Of a stretch of DNA of 64,000 nt, positions 44,723 to 53,890 are shown one piece after another. Source of the DNA: Borrelia hermsii DAH (lineage in GTDB: Bacteria; Spirochaetota; Spirochaetia; Borreliales; Borreliaceae). Positions within the stretch are counted from its first letter, which is position 1. Each line of letters starts with the position of its first letter. The stretch covers positions 744,001-808,000 of the forward strand of contig NZ_CP073136.1 in the NCBI RefSeq assembly GCF_023035675.1, given 5' to 3'. The notes below the pieces were generated by a model that worked only from the letters and a program-made list of their open reading frames with translations, had not been told where the DNA came from and did not search any database. The position numbers and the translations under genes were made by a program.

Positions 44723-45112
44723 TTAGTAAGTATCCTTGTTAATAATTTTGTAAATTTTTATGTATTTTGCTGAATTTATTTTAACTTTCTTATGATTTAA
44801 AGATTCTTTTTGCATTTTTTTCATATTTATGATATTTGAAATTATTGCTGTATTCATTTTGAGGTATACTTTACCACGTATTTCAGGCATTGTTGACGTT
44901 TCAGTTAATTTTGCACTTATTGTCTTAAAAAAGTTTGTCCTAGATATTGTTGTGATTACTAGACCTAAGACCGCGGAGTAAACATTTTTTTTAATTTCTT
45001 CCCTAAAGATATTTTTATAAATATTTTTTGTAAATTCCTTTAATTTTGAATTGCTATGAACCAAGCTCTGCTTGAAATCTTGCTCCAAATTATCATTATT
45101 GTTTCTAGTCAA
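44723..45112 (-). CDS. Small hypothetical protein
   Basis: A 129-residue basic protein, not recognised. The middle (VYSAVLGLVITTISRTNFF) is moderately hydrophobic and may be membrane-associated; the ends are Lys/Asn-rich. The first Met codon lies far inside, so initiation at TTG 45112 is assumed; it overlaps the TGA of the upstream small ORF (TTGA). It runs 2 bases into the helicase gene, so it is likely translated as part of that operon. Confidence 0.55.
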   Translation of the reverse strand: MTRNNNDNLEQDFKQSLVHSNSKLKEFTKNIYKNIFREEIKKNVYSAVLGLVITTISRTNFFKTISAKLTETSTMPEIRGKVYLKMNTAIISNIINMKKMQKESLNHKKVKINSAKYIKIYKIINKDTY

Positions 45113-45306
45113 GGGATTTTTCCGTAAAGTTTATGTGGTTGTTTATTGCGATGTTGGGTATTTTTGTAATAATAAAAGTTATTAGAAAAAATTATTATGC
45201 CTTTATTGATTTTTAATATGCTCTTAGAGTCATCTTTAGTTAATATTGAAAAGTTTTTTATTCCCTTGTAAGGCATACTGATTTCTTTGAAATTCATTTT
45301 GTGCAT
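45109..45306 (-). CDS. Small hypothetical protein
   Basis: A 65-residue Lys/Ile-rich ORF with no family resemblance I can name. ATG at 45306 or 45297 are both possible; AAAGAA lies upstream. Its stop overlaps the next start by TTGA, and it is divergent from dus. The coupling argues that it is real, but its short length and generic composition leave doubt. Confidence 0.45.
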   Translation of the reverse strand: MHKMNFKEISMPYKGIKNFSILTKDDSKSILKINKGIIIFSNNFYYYKNTQHRNKQPHKLYGKIP

Positions 45307-45344
45307 TTCTTTACCATAATGTTGTCTTATTATATATTTATTTT

Positions 45345-46340
45345 ATGAATTTTTTAAGTAATATGAGTCGTCCCATTATGATTTTGGCCCCAATGGAAGA
45401 TGTCACAGATACTGTTTTTAGAAATTTAATTCATTTGATAGGGAATGGAAAGGATGTGCCTGATATTTATTTTACCGAATTTATTTCCGTAAAAGGACTT
45501 TTAAATAAATCAAAGCAGTCAATGCAACATATTTTGACAAAAAATGATGAACTTAATCGACCATTGATTGCTCAAATTTGGGGAAAGGAGCCTGATGAAT
45601 TTTTTAAGGCAATAGAAATTTTAAGTAATTTGGGATTTTGGGGTATTGACCTTAATATGGGTTGCCCTAAGAAAAAAATAGTTAAAAAGGGAGTTTGTTC
45701 CGCTTTAATTAACAATAAATCTTTGGCCCGTGAAATAATTATGGCAAGTAAAGAGGCGTGTTTGAAATTTGGATTGCCTCTTAGTGTTAAGACAAGACAT
45801 GGGTTTTTTTATTCTGAGGTTGAAGATTGGTTAGGATTTTTACTGGAACTAGGCATTGATATGTTGATTGTGCATCCCAGGCTTGCTGTTAATCAGAGTG
45901 AAGGGCCTATAGATGTTGCTGTGTTTCATGAGCTTGTTAAGCTGAGGGATCAAATCAATCCTTCTGCATTAATTATTGGCAATGGAGGTATTTTAAGTCT
46001 AGAGCAAGCACATCAGATTGTAAGGGAGTATTCTATTGATGGAGTAATGTTTGGTTGTGGGATTTTTAGGAATTTAAACTTATTTAGAAAAGGTTTGTCA
46101 AACTTTTTGAGTAATAATTTAAATTATAGATTAAATATATTAAAATTGCATATAACAGATTTTCATTCTACTTGGAGTCTTACTAAGGATTTTAATAAAC
46201 TTAAGAAATACTTCAAAATTTATTTTAATGAAGATGAAAGACATAGCGAGTATTTTTATAATATTATGAATTCAAGTAATTATGATGAGCTTTTTGAAAA
46301 TCTAAGTCGAATGGATATAGGAGATGAGCTTAAGCAATGA
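45345..46340 (+). CDS. dus: tRNA-dihydrouridine synthase
   Basis: An FMN enzyme that reduces uridine to dihydrouridine in the tRNA D-loop. The 331-residue protein has the family blocks ILAPMEDVTDTVFRNL, LNMGCPKKKIVKKGVCSALI (with the catalytic Cys in G-C-P), VKTRHGF and IGNGGI, plus a C-terminal helical domain. The N-terminal block has E-D in place of the more common A-G/E-G (APMEDVTD). Its stop overlaps the valS start by 4 bases. Confidence 0.93.
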   Translation: MNFLSNMSRPIMILAPMEDVTDTVFRNLIHLIGNGKDVPDIYFTEFISVKGLLNKSKQSMQHILTKNDELNRPLIAQIWGKEPDEFFKAIEILSNLGFWGIDLNMGCPKKKIVKKGVCSALINNKSLAREIIMASKEACLKFGLPLSVKTRHGFFYSEVEDWLGFLLELGIDMLIVHPRLAVNQSEGPIDVAVFHELVKLRDQINPSALIIGNGGILSLEQAHQIVREYSIDGVMFGCGIFRNLNLFRKGLSNFLSNNLNYRLNILKLHITDFHSTWSLTKDFNKLKKYFKIYFNEDERHSEYFYNIMNSSNYDELFENLSRMDIGDELKQ

Positions 46341-48961
46341 GCGATGAACTTTCAAAAAATTATAATCCTAAAGTTTTTGAAGATAAAATTTATCAAAAAT
46401 GGCTAGATAATGGTGTATTTAGTCCTAATGATGGGATTGAGTCGAGATTTAGCATGGTAGCACCCCCTCCAAATGTTACAGGCATTCTTCATATGGGACA
46501 TGCCCTTAATTTTACTTTACAAGATATCCTTGTTCGTTATAAGAGAATGCAGGGTGCTAATACCCTTTGGCTTTTTGGAACGGATCATGCTGGAATTGCA
46601 ACCCAAGCAGTTTTTGAAAAACAGCTTAAAGATTTTGGAAAAAGTAAAGATGATTTTAGTCGTGAAGAATTTGTTGAAGAAATTTTTAAATTAAAGAATA
46701 AACATAGAGAAATAATTGTTAATCAAATAGAAAAGCTTGGGGCTTCTTATGATCATTCTAGGGAGAGATTTACTCTTGATGCTGGGCTTTCTCAAGCTGT
46801 TAATAAGGTTTTTATTGATTTATATAATAAGGGATTAATTTATAAGGGAGAATATCTTGTAAACCTTGATCCTGGGTCTGGAAGTGTTGTTAGTGATGAA
46901 GAGGTTGAGTACAAAGAGGTTATTGGCAAGATTTATTTTATTAAATATTTATTAGATGATGATACTTTTATCGAAGTTGCAACGACTAGACCTGAGACAA
47001 TTTTTGGAGATGTGGCTGTTGCTGTTAATCCTAATGATGATCGGTATAAATCTTTAATTGGTAGAGACGTTACAGTTCCTATTGTAAATAGAAAGATTAA
47101 GATAATAGCAGATAGTTATGTTGATATGGAATTTGGTAGTGGTGCTTTAAAAATAACACCTGTTCATGATCCTAATGACTTTGAAATTGCAAAAAGACAT
47201 GATCTTGCTAAGATAAATATTTTAACTAAGGATGCAAAACTAAACGAGAATGTTCCAATTGAGTATCAAGGCTTAAGTGTTAGTGCTGCAAGGAGCAAGA
47301 TAGAAAGGGATTTAAAAGACCAAGGATTCTTAATAGATGTTAAGAGTCATAAACATCAGGTTGGGTATTGTCATAGATCTGGAGAGATCATTGAGCCTTA
47401 TTTATCTAATCAGTGGTTTGTAAGAATGAAACCTTTAGCTGATGCTGCTTTAAAAGCTTTAATAAACGGTGAGATTAAATTTTATCCTAAAAAGTGGGAG
47501 AATACATATAAACATTGGTTATTAAATATTAAAGATTGGTGTATATCTAGACAGTTGGTTTGGGGGCACAGAATTCCTGCCTGGTATGATGTTAAGACAG
47601 GAGAAATTATTGTTAGTGAGTCTGATCCCTCATTAAGTGAAGAGCATAAGGAGAGAAGTTTTGTTAGAGATCCAGATGTACTTGATACTTGGTTTTCTTC
47701 TTGGTTATGGCCATTTTCTTCTCTTGGTTGGCCAGAGATTACTCTTGATTTTAAAAATTATTATCCTACAAATACTTTGATTACTGCTTATGACATAATA
47801 TTTTTCTGGGTAGCAAGAATGGTAATGGCAGGGCTTGAGTTTACAGGTCAAGTTCCTTTTAAAGATATATATATAACACCCCTTTTAAGAGACAAAAAGG
47901 GTAAAAAAATGTCAAAATCTTTAGGTAATGGTATAGATCCTCTTGAAATTATCGATCAGTATGGAAGTGATGCTTTGCGTTTTACTCTTGCATTTTTATC
48001 TGTACAAGGTCAGGATTTGAATATTGATACTAAAGATTTTATGTTTGGAGCTAAATTTTCAAATAAAGTATTTAATGCTTCTAAATTTATTTTATCAAAT
48101 TTAGAGGGTAGGGTAGTATTAGACAGGTTAGAGTTAGATGATATCGATAAATGGTTACTTACGAGTTTAAATTCAACTGTTGCCATTCTAGATTGGGCTT
48201 TTAAAAATTATAAGTATAATGAGGCTACTAAAGCAGTATATGAGTTCTTTTGGAATGATTTTTGTGATTGGTACATTGAAATTAGTAAAATTAATTTAAA
48301 TAGTGATGATATTAATCTTCAGAATATGATTATTTCTAAGTTAGTTTTTTTCTTGAAAGAATCTTTACGCATTATGCATCCCTTTATACCCTTTATTACT
48401 GAAGAGATTTATTCTAAGCTTATGTCTTTGAAAGATGTATTAGCTTTAGAAAAGTATCCTGAGTTTATTAGCCAAAGAGATTTTAAGGAAGAGTTTCATC
48501 GGTTTAATTTATTGAAAGAATTTATTGTATCAATAAGAACTCTTAGGAGTGAATTTGGTATAGTTCCTAATATTAAGATTAATGTTGCTTTGAAATTTGG
48601 TAATACTTTTAAATACGAGAAATATTTTAAGGAGCATGAACATATTGCAAAGAAACTGATTAACTTTGATTGCATTTTTTACAATGAAAATTATGACAAT
48701 ATGATAGGTGTTCCTAATGTTGACTTTGAAAGTTTTGCAGATATTAAGAATTTAATAGATACTGATAAAGAGCTTGCAGGGCTTAGTAAACAACTAGAAA
48801 AATATGAGCGACTTAAACATGCAACTTTGAAAAAGCTTCAAAATCAAGATTTTTTATTAAATGCTCCTGGTGAGATTATTGATCTCGAGAAGTCAAAATT
48901 AGAAGAATTTGATTCTTTTATTTCAAAAATCAACAATTATATTGATAACTTAAGGAGATAG
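46337..48961 (+). CDS. valS: Valyl-tRNA synthetase
   Basis: A class I synthetase of 874 residues. The HIGH motif appears in PPPNVTGILHMGHAL, the editing domain contains TTRPETIFGDVAVAVNP, and the KMSKS loop is KGKKMSKSLGNGIDP. The anticodon-binding helical domain and C-terminal coiled-coil arm (ELAGLSKQLEKYERLKHATL) are intact, so the enzyme is full length. It is translationally coupled to dus (ATGA). About 150 bases without a gene separate it from the convergent methyltransferase gene. Confidence 0.98.
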   Translation: MSDELSKNYNPKVFEDKIYQKWLDNGVFSPNDGIESRFSMVAPPPNVTGILHMGHALNFTLQDILVRYKRMQGANTLWLFGTDHAGIATQAVFEKQLKDFGKSKDDFSREEFVEEIFKLKNKHREIIVNQIEKLGASYDHSRERFTLDAGLSQAVNKVFIDLYNKGLIYKGEYLVNLDPGSGSVVSDEEVEYKEVIGKIYFIKYLLDDDTFIEVATTRPETIFGDVAVAVNPNDDRYKSLIGRDVTVPIVNRKIKIIADSYVDMEFGSGALKITPVHDPNDFEIAKRHDLAKINILTKDAKLNENVPIEYQGLSVSAARSKIERDLKDQGFLIDVKSHKHQVGYCHRSGEIIEPYLSNQWFVRMKPLADAALKALINGEIKFYPKKWENTYKHWLLNIKDWCISRQLVWGHRIPAWYDVKTGEIIVSESDPSLSEEHKERSFVRDPDVLDTWFSSWLWPFSSLGWPEITLDFKNYYPTNTLITAYDIIFFWVARMVMAGLEFTGQVPFKDIYITPLLRDKKGKKMSKSLGNGIDPLEIIDQYGSDALRFTLAFLSVQGQDLNIDTKDFMFGAKFSNKVFNASKFILSNLEGRVVLDRLELDDIDKWLLTSLNSTVAILDWAFKNYKYNEATKAVYEFFWNDFCDWYIEISKINLNSDDINLQNMIISKLVFFLKESLRIMHPFIPFITEEIYSKLMSLKDVLALEKYPEFISQRDFKEEFHRFNLLKEFIVSIRTLRSEFGIVPNIKINVALKFGNTFKYEKYFKEHEHIAKKLINFDCIFYNENYDNMIGVPNVDFESFADIKNLIDTDKELAGLSKQLEKYERLKHATLKKLQNQDFLLNAPGEIIDLEKSKLEEFDSFISKINNYIDNLRR

Positions 48962-49112
48962 TAGTAATCTTCTTAAGTTAAGATAATATTGCTTTTAGCT
49001 ATATTGTATTTATGTAAAGTATTTCTAGTATTTAGGTTATTGGGATAGTTTTTTGTGTTAGTCATGCAGAACTGTTTTAAAAAATTCACATTTTTGCCCT
49101 CTTTGAATAAAT

Positions 49113-49790
49113 TTATTGTTCCTTTTGTGCTTTTAGCATATGTCTTTTATTGTTGAATCCTTTTATTCGATAGTAATTAAAATTGGCTAGTTTTAATCCA
49201 TCTTTTACAATTCTTGCTGCAGAGAATGTTGAAAGTTTTGTTCCAATTTTGCTCTTTTCTGAGATTATGGTAAATATTTCCTTATTCCACATTTTGGGAT
49301 TTTTGTTTGGACTAAACCCGTCTAAAAACCAGTAATCTATGTATTTTGGTAGTTCTTTAAGTTTTTCCCTAGCATCTCCAACTAAGATTTTCAGATTAAT
49401 ATTGTTTGTTATTTGGTATTTTATGTTCTTCATTGGTGTGTTGGGGTATTTTTTAAGCAATATCTTAAAATAGTGTATATCTTTGATAAAAAATTGTGAT
49501 ATTTTTTTGATTTGCTCTTTTTTAAGTGGGAATTTTTCAATTGAGTAGTAATTAATTTTTGTTTTGAGGTTATTTTCTGTTAAATGTTTTAAAAGAGCTA
49601 TGAAATTAAGCCCAGTTCCAAATCCTAATTCCGCAATTGTTATACTTTGTAGATTCACAAGTTCTTTATCTAGGTCACAGCCTTTGATGAATACATAAAT
49701 ACTCTCTTCAAGTCCGTATTGCGGATCATAATAGATATCCCCAAATTTACTTGAATATATAGTTTTACCTTGAAATATTAATTTATCCAT
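49113..49790 (-). CDS. Stand-alone MnmD-type tRNA methyltransferase (MnmC N-domain)
   Basis: Probably methylates aminomethyl(-2-thio)uridine at tRNA position 34 to complete mnm5(s2)U. The 225-residue protein carries the SAM loop ELGFGTGLNF and the family motif DGFSPNKNPKMWNKEIF, preceded by FGDIYYDPQYGLEES. Unlike E. coli MnmC it has no C-terminal FAD oxidase domain, matching single-domain MnmD of Firmicutes and other lineages. Both 3' ends of this region are convergent with valS. Confidence 0.88.
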   Translation of the reverse strand: MDKLIFQGKTIYSSKFGDIYYDPQYGLEESIYVFIKGCDLDKELVNLQSITIAELGFGTGLNFIALLKHLTENNLKTKINYYSIEKFPLKKEQIKKISQFFIKDIHYFKILLKKYPNTPMKNIKYQITNNINLKILVGDAREKLKELPKYIDYWFLDGFSPNKNPKMWNKEIFTIISEKSKIGTKLSTFSAARIVKDGLKLANFNYYRIKGFNNKRHMLKAQKEQ

Positions 49791-49959
49791 TCTTTATTTT
49801 ACGTATGCATAAATATGGAATAATTTTTTATTTAGGAAAATTAAATTAAAAAATTACTGCTTTTAAAAGCAATATTATTATTCTCATGTATTAACCTGAA
49901 TTTAATTTGTTTGACTAGGATAACAGGATGTAAATCGATAAGTTTTAAGGTTTTGCCTT

Positions 49960-49996
49960 TTAAGAGAAACTAAAGCTTAATTTTAGTTTCTCTTAA
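49960..49996. terminator. Strong hairpin after groES
   Basis: Perfect 15-bp arms, TTAAGAGAAACTAAA (49960-49974) and its complement (49982-49996), with a 7-base loop, beginning 3 bases beyond the groES stop on the minus strand. There is no long T-run, but the stem is stable for this AT-rich genome. It probably terminates groES transcription. Confidence 0.75.
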
Positions 49997-49999
49997 CCT

Positions 50000-50272
50000 T
50001 TATTCTTCTATAATGGCTATAATTTCTTTTGCTTTTAGAATTAAGTGTTCCTTATCTTCAATCCTTACAGCAGCACCAGCATACTTTTCATAAAGCACTG
50101 TGTCTCCAACTTTAACAGTAATGTCTTCTTTGTTAGAGCCAATAGCTATGACTGTTCCAATGTTTGTTTTCTCTTTTGCATTCTCTGGTATATATAGTCC
50201 TGAAGTTGTTTTACTTTCGGCTTCTTTTATTTTTATTAAAACTCTATCAGCTAAAGGTTTAATATTTTTCAT
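50000..50272 (-). CDS. groES: Co-chaperonin GroES
   Basis: A 90-residue lid of the GroEL chamber. The sequence has [31 protein letters not shown] and the mobile loop, then [15 protein letters not shown] 29-residue upstream extension to 50359 is rejected: AAGGAGA stands before ATG 50272 and a consensus promoter lies inside the extension. groEL is not adjacent, which is unusual but known in Borrelia. I see no CIRCE inverted repeat. Confidence 0.96.
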   Translation of the reverse strand: MKNIKPLADRVLIKIKEAESKTTSGLYIPENAKEKTNIGTVIAIGSNKEDITVKVGDTVLYEKYAGAAVRIEDKEHLILKAKEIIAIIEE

Positions 50273-50302
50273 TTTCAAACATCTCCTTAATTTGATAATA
50301 TA

Positions 50303-50331
50303 AATATACGAAAAGTGAAGTATTAAGTCAA
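50303..50331 (-). promoter_or_regulatory. groES promoter
   Basis: Minus-strand TTGACT (50326-50331), 17-bp spacer, TATATT (50303-50308), giving a start site near 50296 and a leader of about 24 bases to groES. It supports the short groES start. Confidence 0.7.
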
Positions 50332-50415
50332 TATATTTAGATAATACTTGAAACTTCATTTAATTTTAAAGATAATTCTTTTAATAATAATATCAAGTTT
50401 AGGTGGAAAAGTAGT

Positions 50416-52047
50416 TTGATAGCAGTAAGTAATTTAGAAGTTGCATTTGGGGAGAGAGTTTTATTTAAAGATGTTAATGTTAAATTTTCTTCTGGAAATT
50501 GTTATGGGATAATTGGGGCTAATGGTGCAGGGAAGAGTACATTTTTGAAAGTTTTAGGCGGAACGATTGAACCTAGCAAGGGTGAGGTCGCAGTTGCGAA
50601 GAATCAAAGAATGGCTGTGCTTGAGCAAAATCAATTTGCTTATGATGATTTCAGGGTTATTGATACTGTGATCATGGGCCACAAAAAGCTTTATGCTGTG
50701 CAAAGGGAAAAAGATTTAATTTATGAAAAACCTGATTTTAGTGATGAGGATGGAATTAGGGCTGGAGAACTTGAGGCTGAGTTTGCAGAACTTGGAGGTT
50801 ATGAGGCTGAGTCTAATGCCGCAGTCCTTCTTAAAGGGCTTGGTATAGAAGAGTCGGTTCATTCTAGTTTGATGAGAGATATTGATGCGGCTTTAAAAGT
50901 AAGGGTACTCTTAGCACAAGCTCTTTTTGGAGAGCCTGATATATTACTTCTTGATGAGCCTACTAATAATCTTGATATTCAATCGATTAAGTGGCTGGAA
51001 GAATTTTTAATTAATTTTGAAAATACAGTTATTGTTGTGTCACATGATAGACACTTTTTAAATCAAGTTTGTACTCATATTGTTGATATTGATTATGGAA
51101 AAATTCAAGTTTATCTTGGTAACTATGATTTTTGGTATGAAACTAGTCAAATTCTTAATAAACAACTCAAAGATGCCAAGAAAAGATCTGAAGAGAAAAT
51201 AGCGGAACTTAAAACTTTTATTCAAAGATTTTCAAGTAATGCATCGAAATCTAGACAAGCGACTTCAAGAAAGAAATTAATTGATAAGATTAGAATTGAA
51301 GATCTAAAACCGTCTTCAAGGAAGTTTCCTTATGTTAACTTTAAGAGTGAAAGAGACCTTGGGAAAAATGTTATTACAATTAAAAATCTGAGCAAGGAAT
51401 TTGAAGGACAACATATTTTAAATAAGTTTAGCATTGTAATAGAACCTGGGCAAAAGGTTGTCTTTTTAGGCAGTCCAATCTCAGCAAGTTCTCTTTTTGA
51501 TGTAATTACCAATGAAGATAGAGATTATAAGGGTCATTATGAATGGGGTGCTACTGTTAATTTTGCGTACTTTAAGAAGGATAATGAGCAATATTTTAGT
51601 GTGGATTTAAGTTTGGTAGATTGGTTAAGGCAGTATTCAAAAGAGCAGGATGAAACTTATATTAGGGGATTTTTGGGACGAATGCTTTTTAGTCAAGATG
51701 AAGCTTTAAAAAAAGTTAATGTCCTATCAGGGGGTGAAAAGGTAAGATGTATGCTTTCAAAGATAATGCTTAGTGGGGCTAATGTATTATTATTAGATCA
51801 ACCAACTAATCATTTAGATCTTGAGGCGATTACATCTTTAAATACCGGTCTTCAAGATTTTAAAGGAGTTGTGTTATTCACATCTCATGACCATCAATTT
51901 ATTGATACGATTGCTAATCGGATTATTGAGTTTACACCTAATGGAATAATTGATCGTTTTATGACTTTTTCAGAGTATATTGATGATTCTAAAGTCAAAG
52001 AATTAAGAGATAAGCTTTATGAAGGACATACCAGCTTGAAACTTTGA
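50416..52047 (+). CDS. ABC-F ATPase (YbiT-like), one composite site degenerate
   Basis: A soluble two-domain ABC-F translation-type ATPase of 543 residues. Domain 1 has an intact Walker A (GANGAGKST, residues 34-42) and Walker B with catalytic Glu181 (LLLDEPTNNLD), but its signature is replaced (MRDIDAALKVR, 153-163). Domain 2 keeps LSGGEK (437-442) but has lost the P-loop (LGSPISASS, 351-359) and carries Gln462 instead of the catalytic Glu (LLLDQPTNHLD). The linker (about 240-310, with RFSSNASKSRQATSR) is the charged helical hairpin that reaches ribosomal tRNA in this family. Translation starts at TTG 50416. Closest by eye to E. coli YbiT. Confidence 0.92.
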   Translation: MIAVSNLEVAFGERVLFKDVNVKFSSGNCYGIIGANGAGKSTFLKVLGGTIEPSKGEVAVAKNQRMAVLEQNQFAYDDFRVIDTVIMGHKKLYAVQREKDLIYEKPDFSDEDGIRAGELEAEFAELGGYEAESNAAVLLKGLGIEESVHSSLMRDIDAALKVRVLLAQALFGEPDILLLDEPTNNLDIQSIKWLEEFLINFENTVIVVSHDRHFLNQVCTHIVDIDYGKIQVYLGNYDFWYETSQILNKQLKDAKKRSEEKIAELKTFIQRFSSNASKSRQATSRKKLIDKIRIEDLKPSSRKFPYVNFKSERDLGKNVITIKNLSKEFEGQHILNKFSIVIEPGQKVVFLGSPISASSLFDVITNEDRDYKGHYEWGATVNFAYFKKDNEQYFSVDLSLVDWLRQYSKEQDETYIRGFLGRMLFSQDEALKKVNVLSGGEKVRCMLSKIMLSGANVLLLDQPTNHLDLEAITSLNTGLQDFKGVVLFTSHDHQFIDTIANRIIEFTPNGIIDRFMTFSEYIDDSKVKELRDKLYEGHTSLKL

Positions 52048-52051
52048 TTAT

Positions 52052-53755
52052 ATGTTTAACCATTACAGGATGTTTGTGGTTTTGAAGGTAAATGTTTGTA
52101 TTTTTATATTTTTAGGTGCTTGTTTTTCCCTTTCAGCAGATGTTAATCTTTATTTCCAGAAAGCTTTAACAGGGCAGGTTTTAGGAAATCCTATTCTTGA
52201 TGAGAGACGTAATACTATTACGGTGTTAACAAAGGATAGGTGGTTGGTAACTTATACTGTGTCTTTAAATAAAAAGTATTCTTATAGGCTAGATCGAACC
52301 CCATATCCCTTCCTTTTAAAGGATTTTGGTAGTGGATATTATGTTATTACAGGACGTAATGAAGTACAAAAGATTAGAAGAGGAAAGCTTATATGGAGGT
52401 ATAATTTAGGTGTCCCGCCTATAAAAGCTCCTTCAATAGGGAATGGTTATATTTTAATTCCTCAGGCTGATGGAAAAGTTATTGCTTTAAGACTTGGTGA
52501 TGGTCAAAAGGTTTTTGAGGCAAATATAGAAGGGAAGGCAGCAACTTCTTCTGTTGTTCTTGAGAATGGCAATTTTTATATTGCAAATGAAAATTATAAA
52601 ATGTTTGCTTTTAATTCTGAGGGAGAGCAAATATGGAGCACTGAGCTTATGTCTTTTCCCAATGCATTAATGATAAGTACTAATAATGAAATAGTGGTTG
52701 GATGTCAATCTGGAGATGTTGTTGTGTATGATAGTGATTTTGGCGATATGTTAGGTTCTATTAGTTTAAACTATCCTATTAATTTTTTATTTGAGAAGTT
52801 TAATGGGGAATATATTGCAGTCTCTGATATTGGGATTTTTTTTAATTTAAGTAGGAACTTTGATCTCATGTTTTCTGAGAATTTACCTTTAAAACTTAAG
52901 GAAGCCGTGCTTTATGATAATAAAAATCTTTTTATTGTTATGGAGTCAAATGGTGTTTTAGCTCTTGATGAATATTTCAAACCAGTTGATAGGTATGATG
53001 ATATTAAGGAAATATCGGGTCTTGTATCTAATGTTGGAATGATTGCTACTGGTGGATTTAATTGGATACTAACTACTTATTATTATGAATATAAAGATGA
53101 GCTTGATTTTATTGTTTGGAATCATACATTAGGTAATAGATATCATCAAAATAGGATAGATTTTAGAGAAAAATCTTTAGTAGATCATGAGGATATTTAT
53201 TTGGCTCTTGATGAAATGTTGAATTCTACATACAATAGAAAGGTTTATAATAAGTTTTTAAGTGTTCTAGATTCTTTGGTAATGAAATATGGTAGTTTCC
53301 CTAAAAAATATTTGAATTTATATAGAAAAGCTATTAATAATTGGCTTGCTCCAAAAAATGGAGTTGATAGAATAGCTCAAAGGGGGCAGCTTTATAAATA
53401 TTTTATGTATGTTGATGATGCAGCCTCGGTTAAGAGTTTTATCAATATGGCAATTGAAGAAAAGGATATTAATAATGTAATTCAATTAGTTAACAGTATT
53501 GCTGGATTTGAATATTATTATGGGCAAGATGAGCTTGTATATAATTATATTCAGTATGTAATATTAAATTATCAGGGTAATTTAGAGATAGCATATGCTG
53601 TTCTTTTAAGCTTGCGCAAGATAATTTTGAATTCTACAGAGGATAATCTTAAGAGATATAGAAGTAAATATTTAACTCTTTTGAAATTTGTAAGACGTCA
53701 AAATTTTTCTGAAAAAATTAATCAATGTATTAATGAAATTATTGTATCTCTTTGA
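52052..53755 (+). CDS. Exported PQQ-type beta-propeller protein, possible lipoprotein
   Basis: A 567-residue protein with an N-terminal signal containing L-G-A-C (IFLGACFSLSAD), which fits both a lipobox with acylated Cys and ordinary cleavage after SLSA. The next 300 residues form repeated PQQ/WD-like blades (GKVIALRLGDGQKVFEA, NYKMFAFNSEGEQIWST, GDVVVYDSDFGDMLGS), recalling BamB-type scaffolds. The C-terminal 200 residues are helical. It follows the ABC-F gene by 4 bases. ATG 52070 is an alternative start. A role in envelope assembly is a guess from fold. Confidence 0.78.
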   Translation: MFNHYRMFVVLKVNVCIFIFLGACFSLSADVNLYFQKALTGQVLGNPILDERRNTITVLTKDRWLVTYTVSLNKKYSYRLDRTPYPFLLKDFGSGYYVITGRNEVQKIRRGKLIWRYNLGVPPIKAPSIGNGYILIPQADGKVIALRLGDGQKVFEANIEGKAATSSVVLENGNFYIANENYKMFAFNSEGEQIWSTELMSFPNALMISTNNEIVVGCQSGDVVVYDSDFGDMLGSISLNYPINFLFEKFNGEYIAVSDIGIFFNLSRNFDLMFSENLPLKLKEAVLYDNKNLFIVMESNGVLALDEYFKPVDRYDDIKEISGLVSNVGMIATGGFNWILTTYYYEYKDELDFIVWNHTLGNRYHQNRIDFREKSLVDHEDIYLALDEMLNSTYNRKVYNKFLSVLDSLVMKYGSFPKKYLNLYRKAINNWLAPKNGVDRIAQRGQLYKYFMYVDDAASVKSFINMAIEEKDINNVIQLVNSIAGFEYYYGQDELVYNYIQYVILNYQGNLEIAYAVLLSLRKIILNSTEDNLKRYRSKYLTLLKFVRRQNFSEKINQCINEIIVSL

Positions 53756-53890
53756 TTTATTTTGTTGCTAATTTTATGTTATTATTTATTGAATACATCT
53801 TATAGTAAGTTAAGATTGATGTTTAATTTATGCCGATTTAGTTAATAATAAGGTTTATAATTAACTAGGAAACTAGGAGAGAATTTTGTT

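Noticed and set aside
50273-50359. N-terminal extension of groES
   Set aside because: It spans the groES promoter and ribosome-binding site and has no counterpart in the family.
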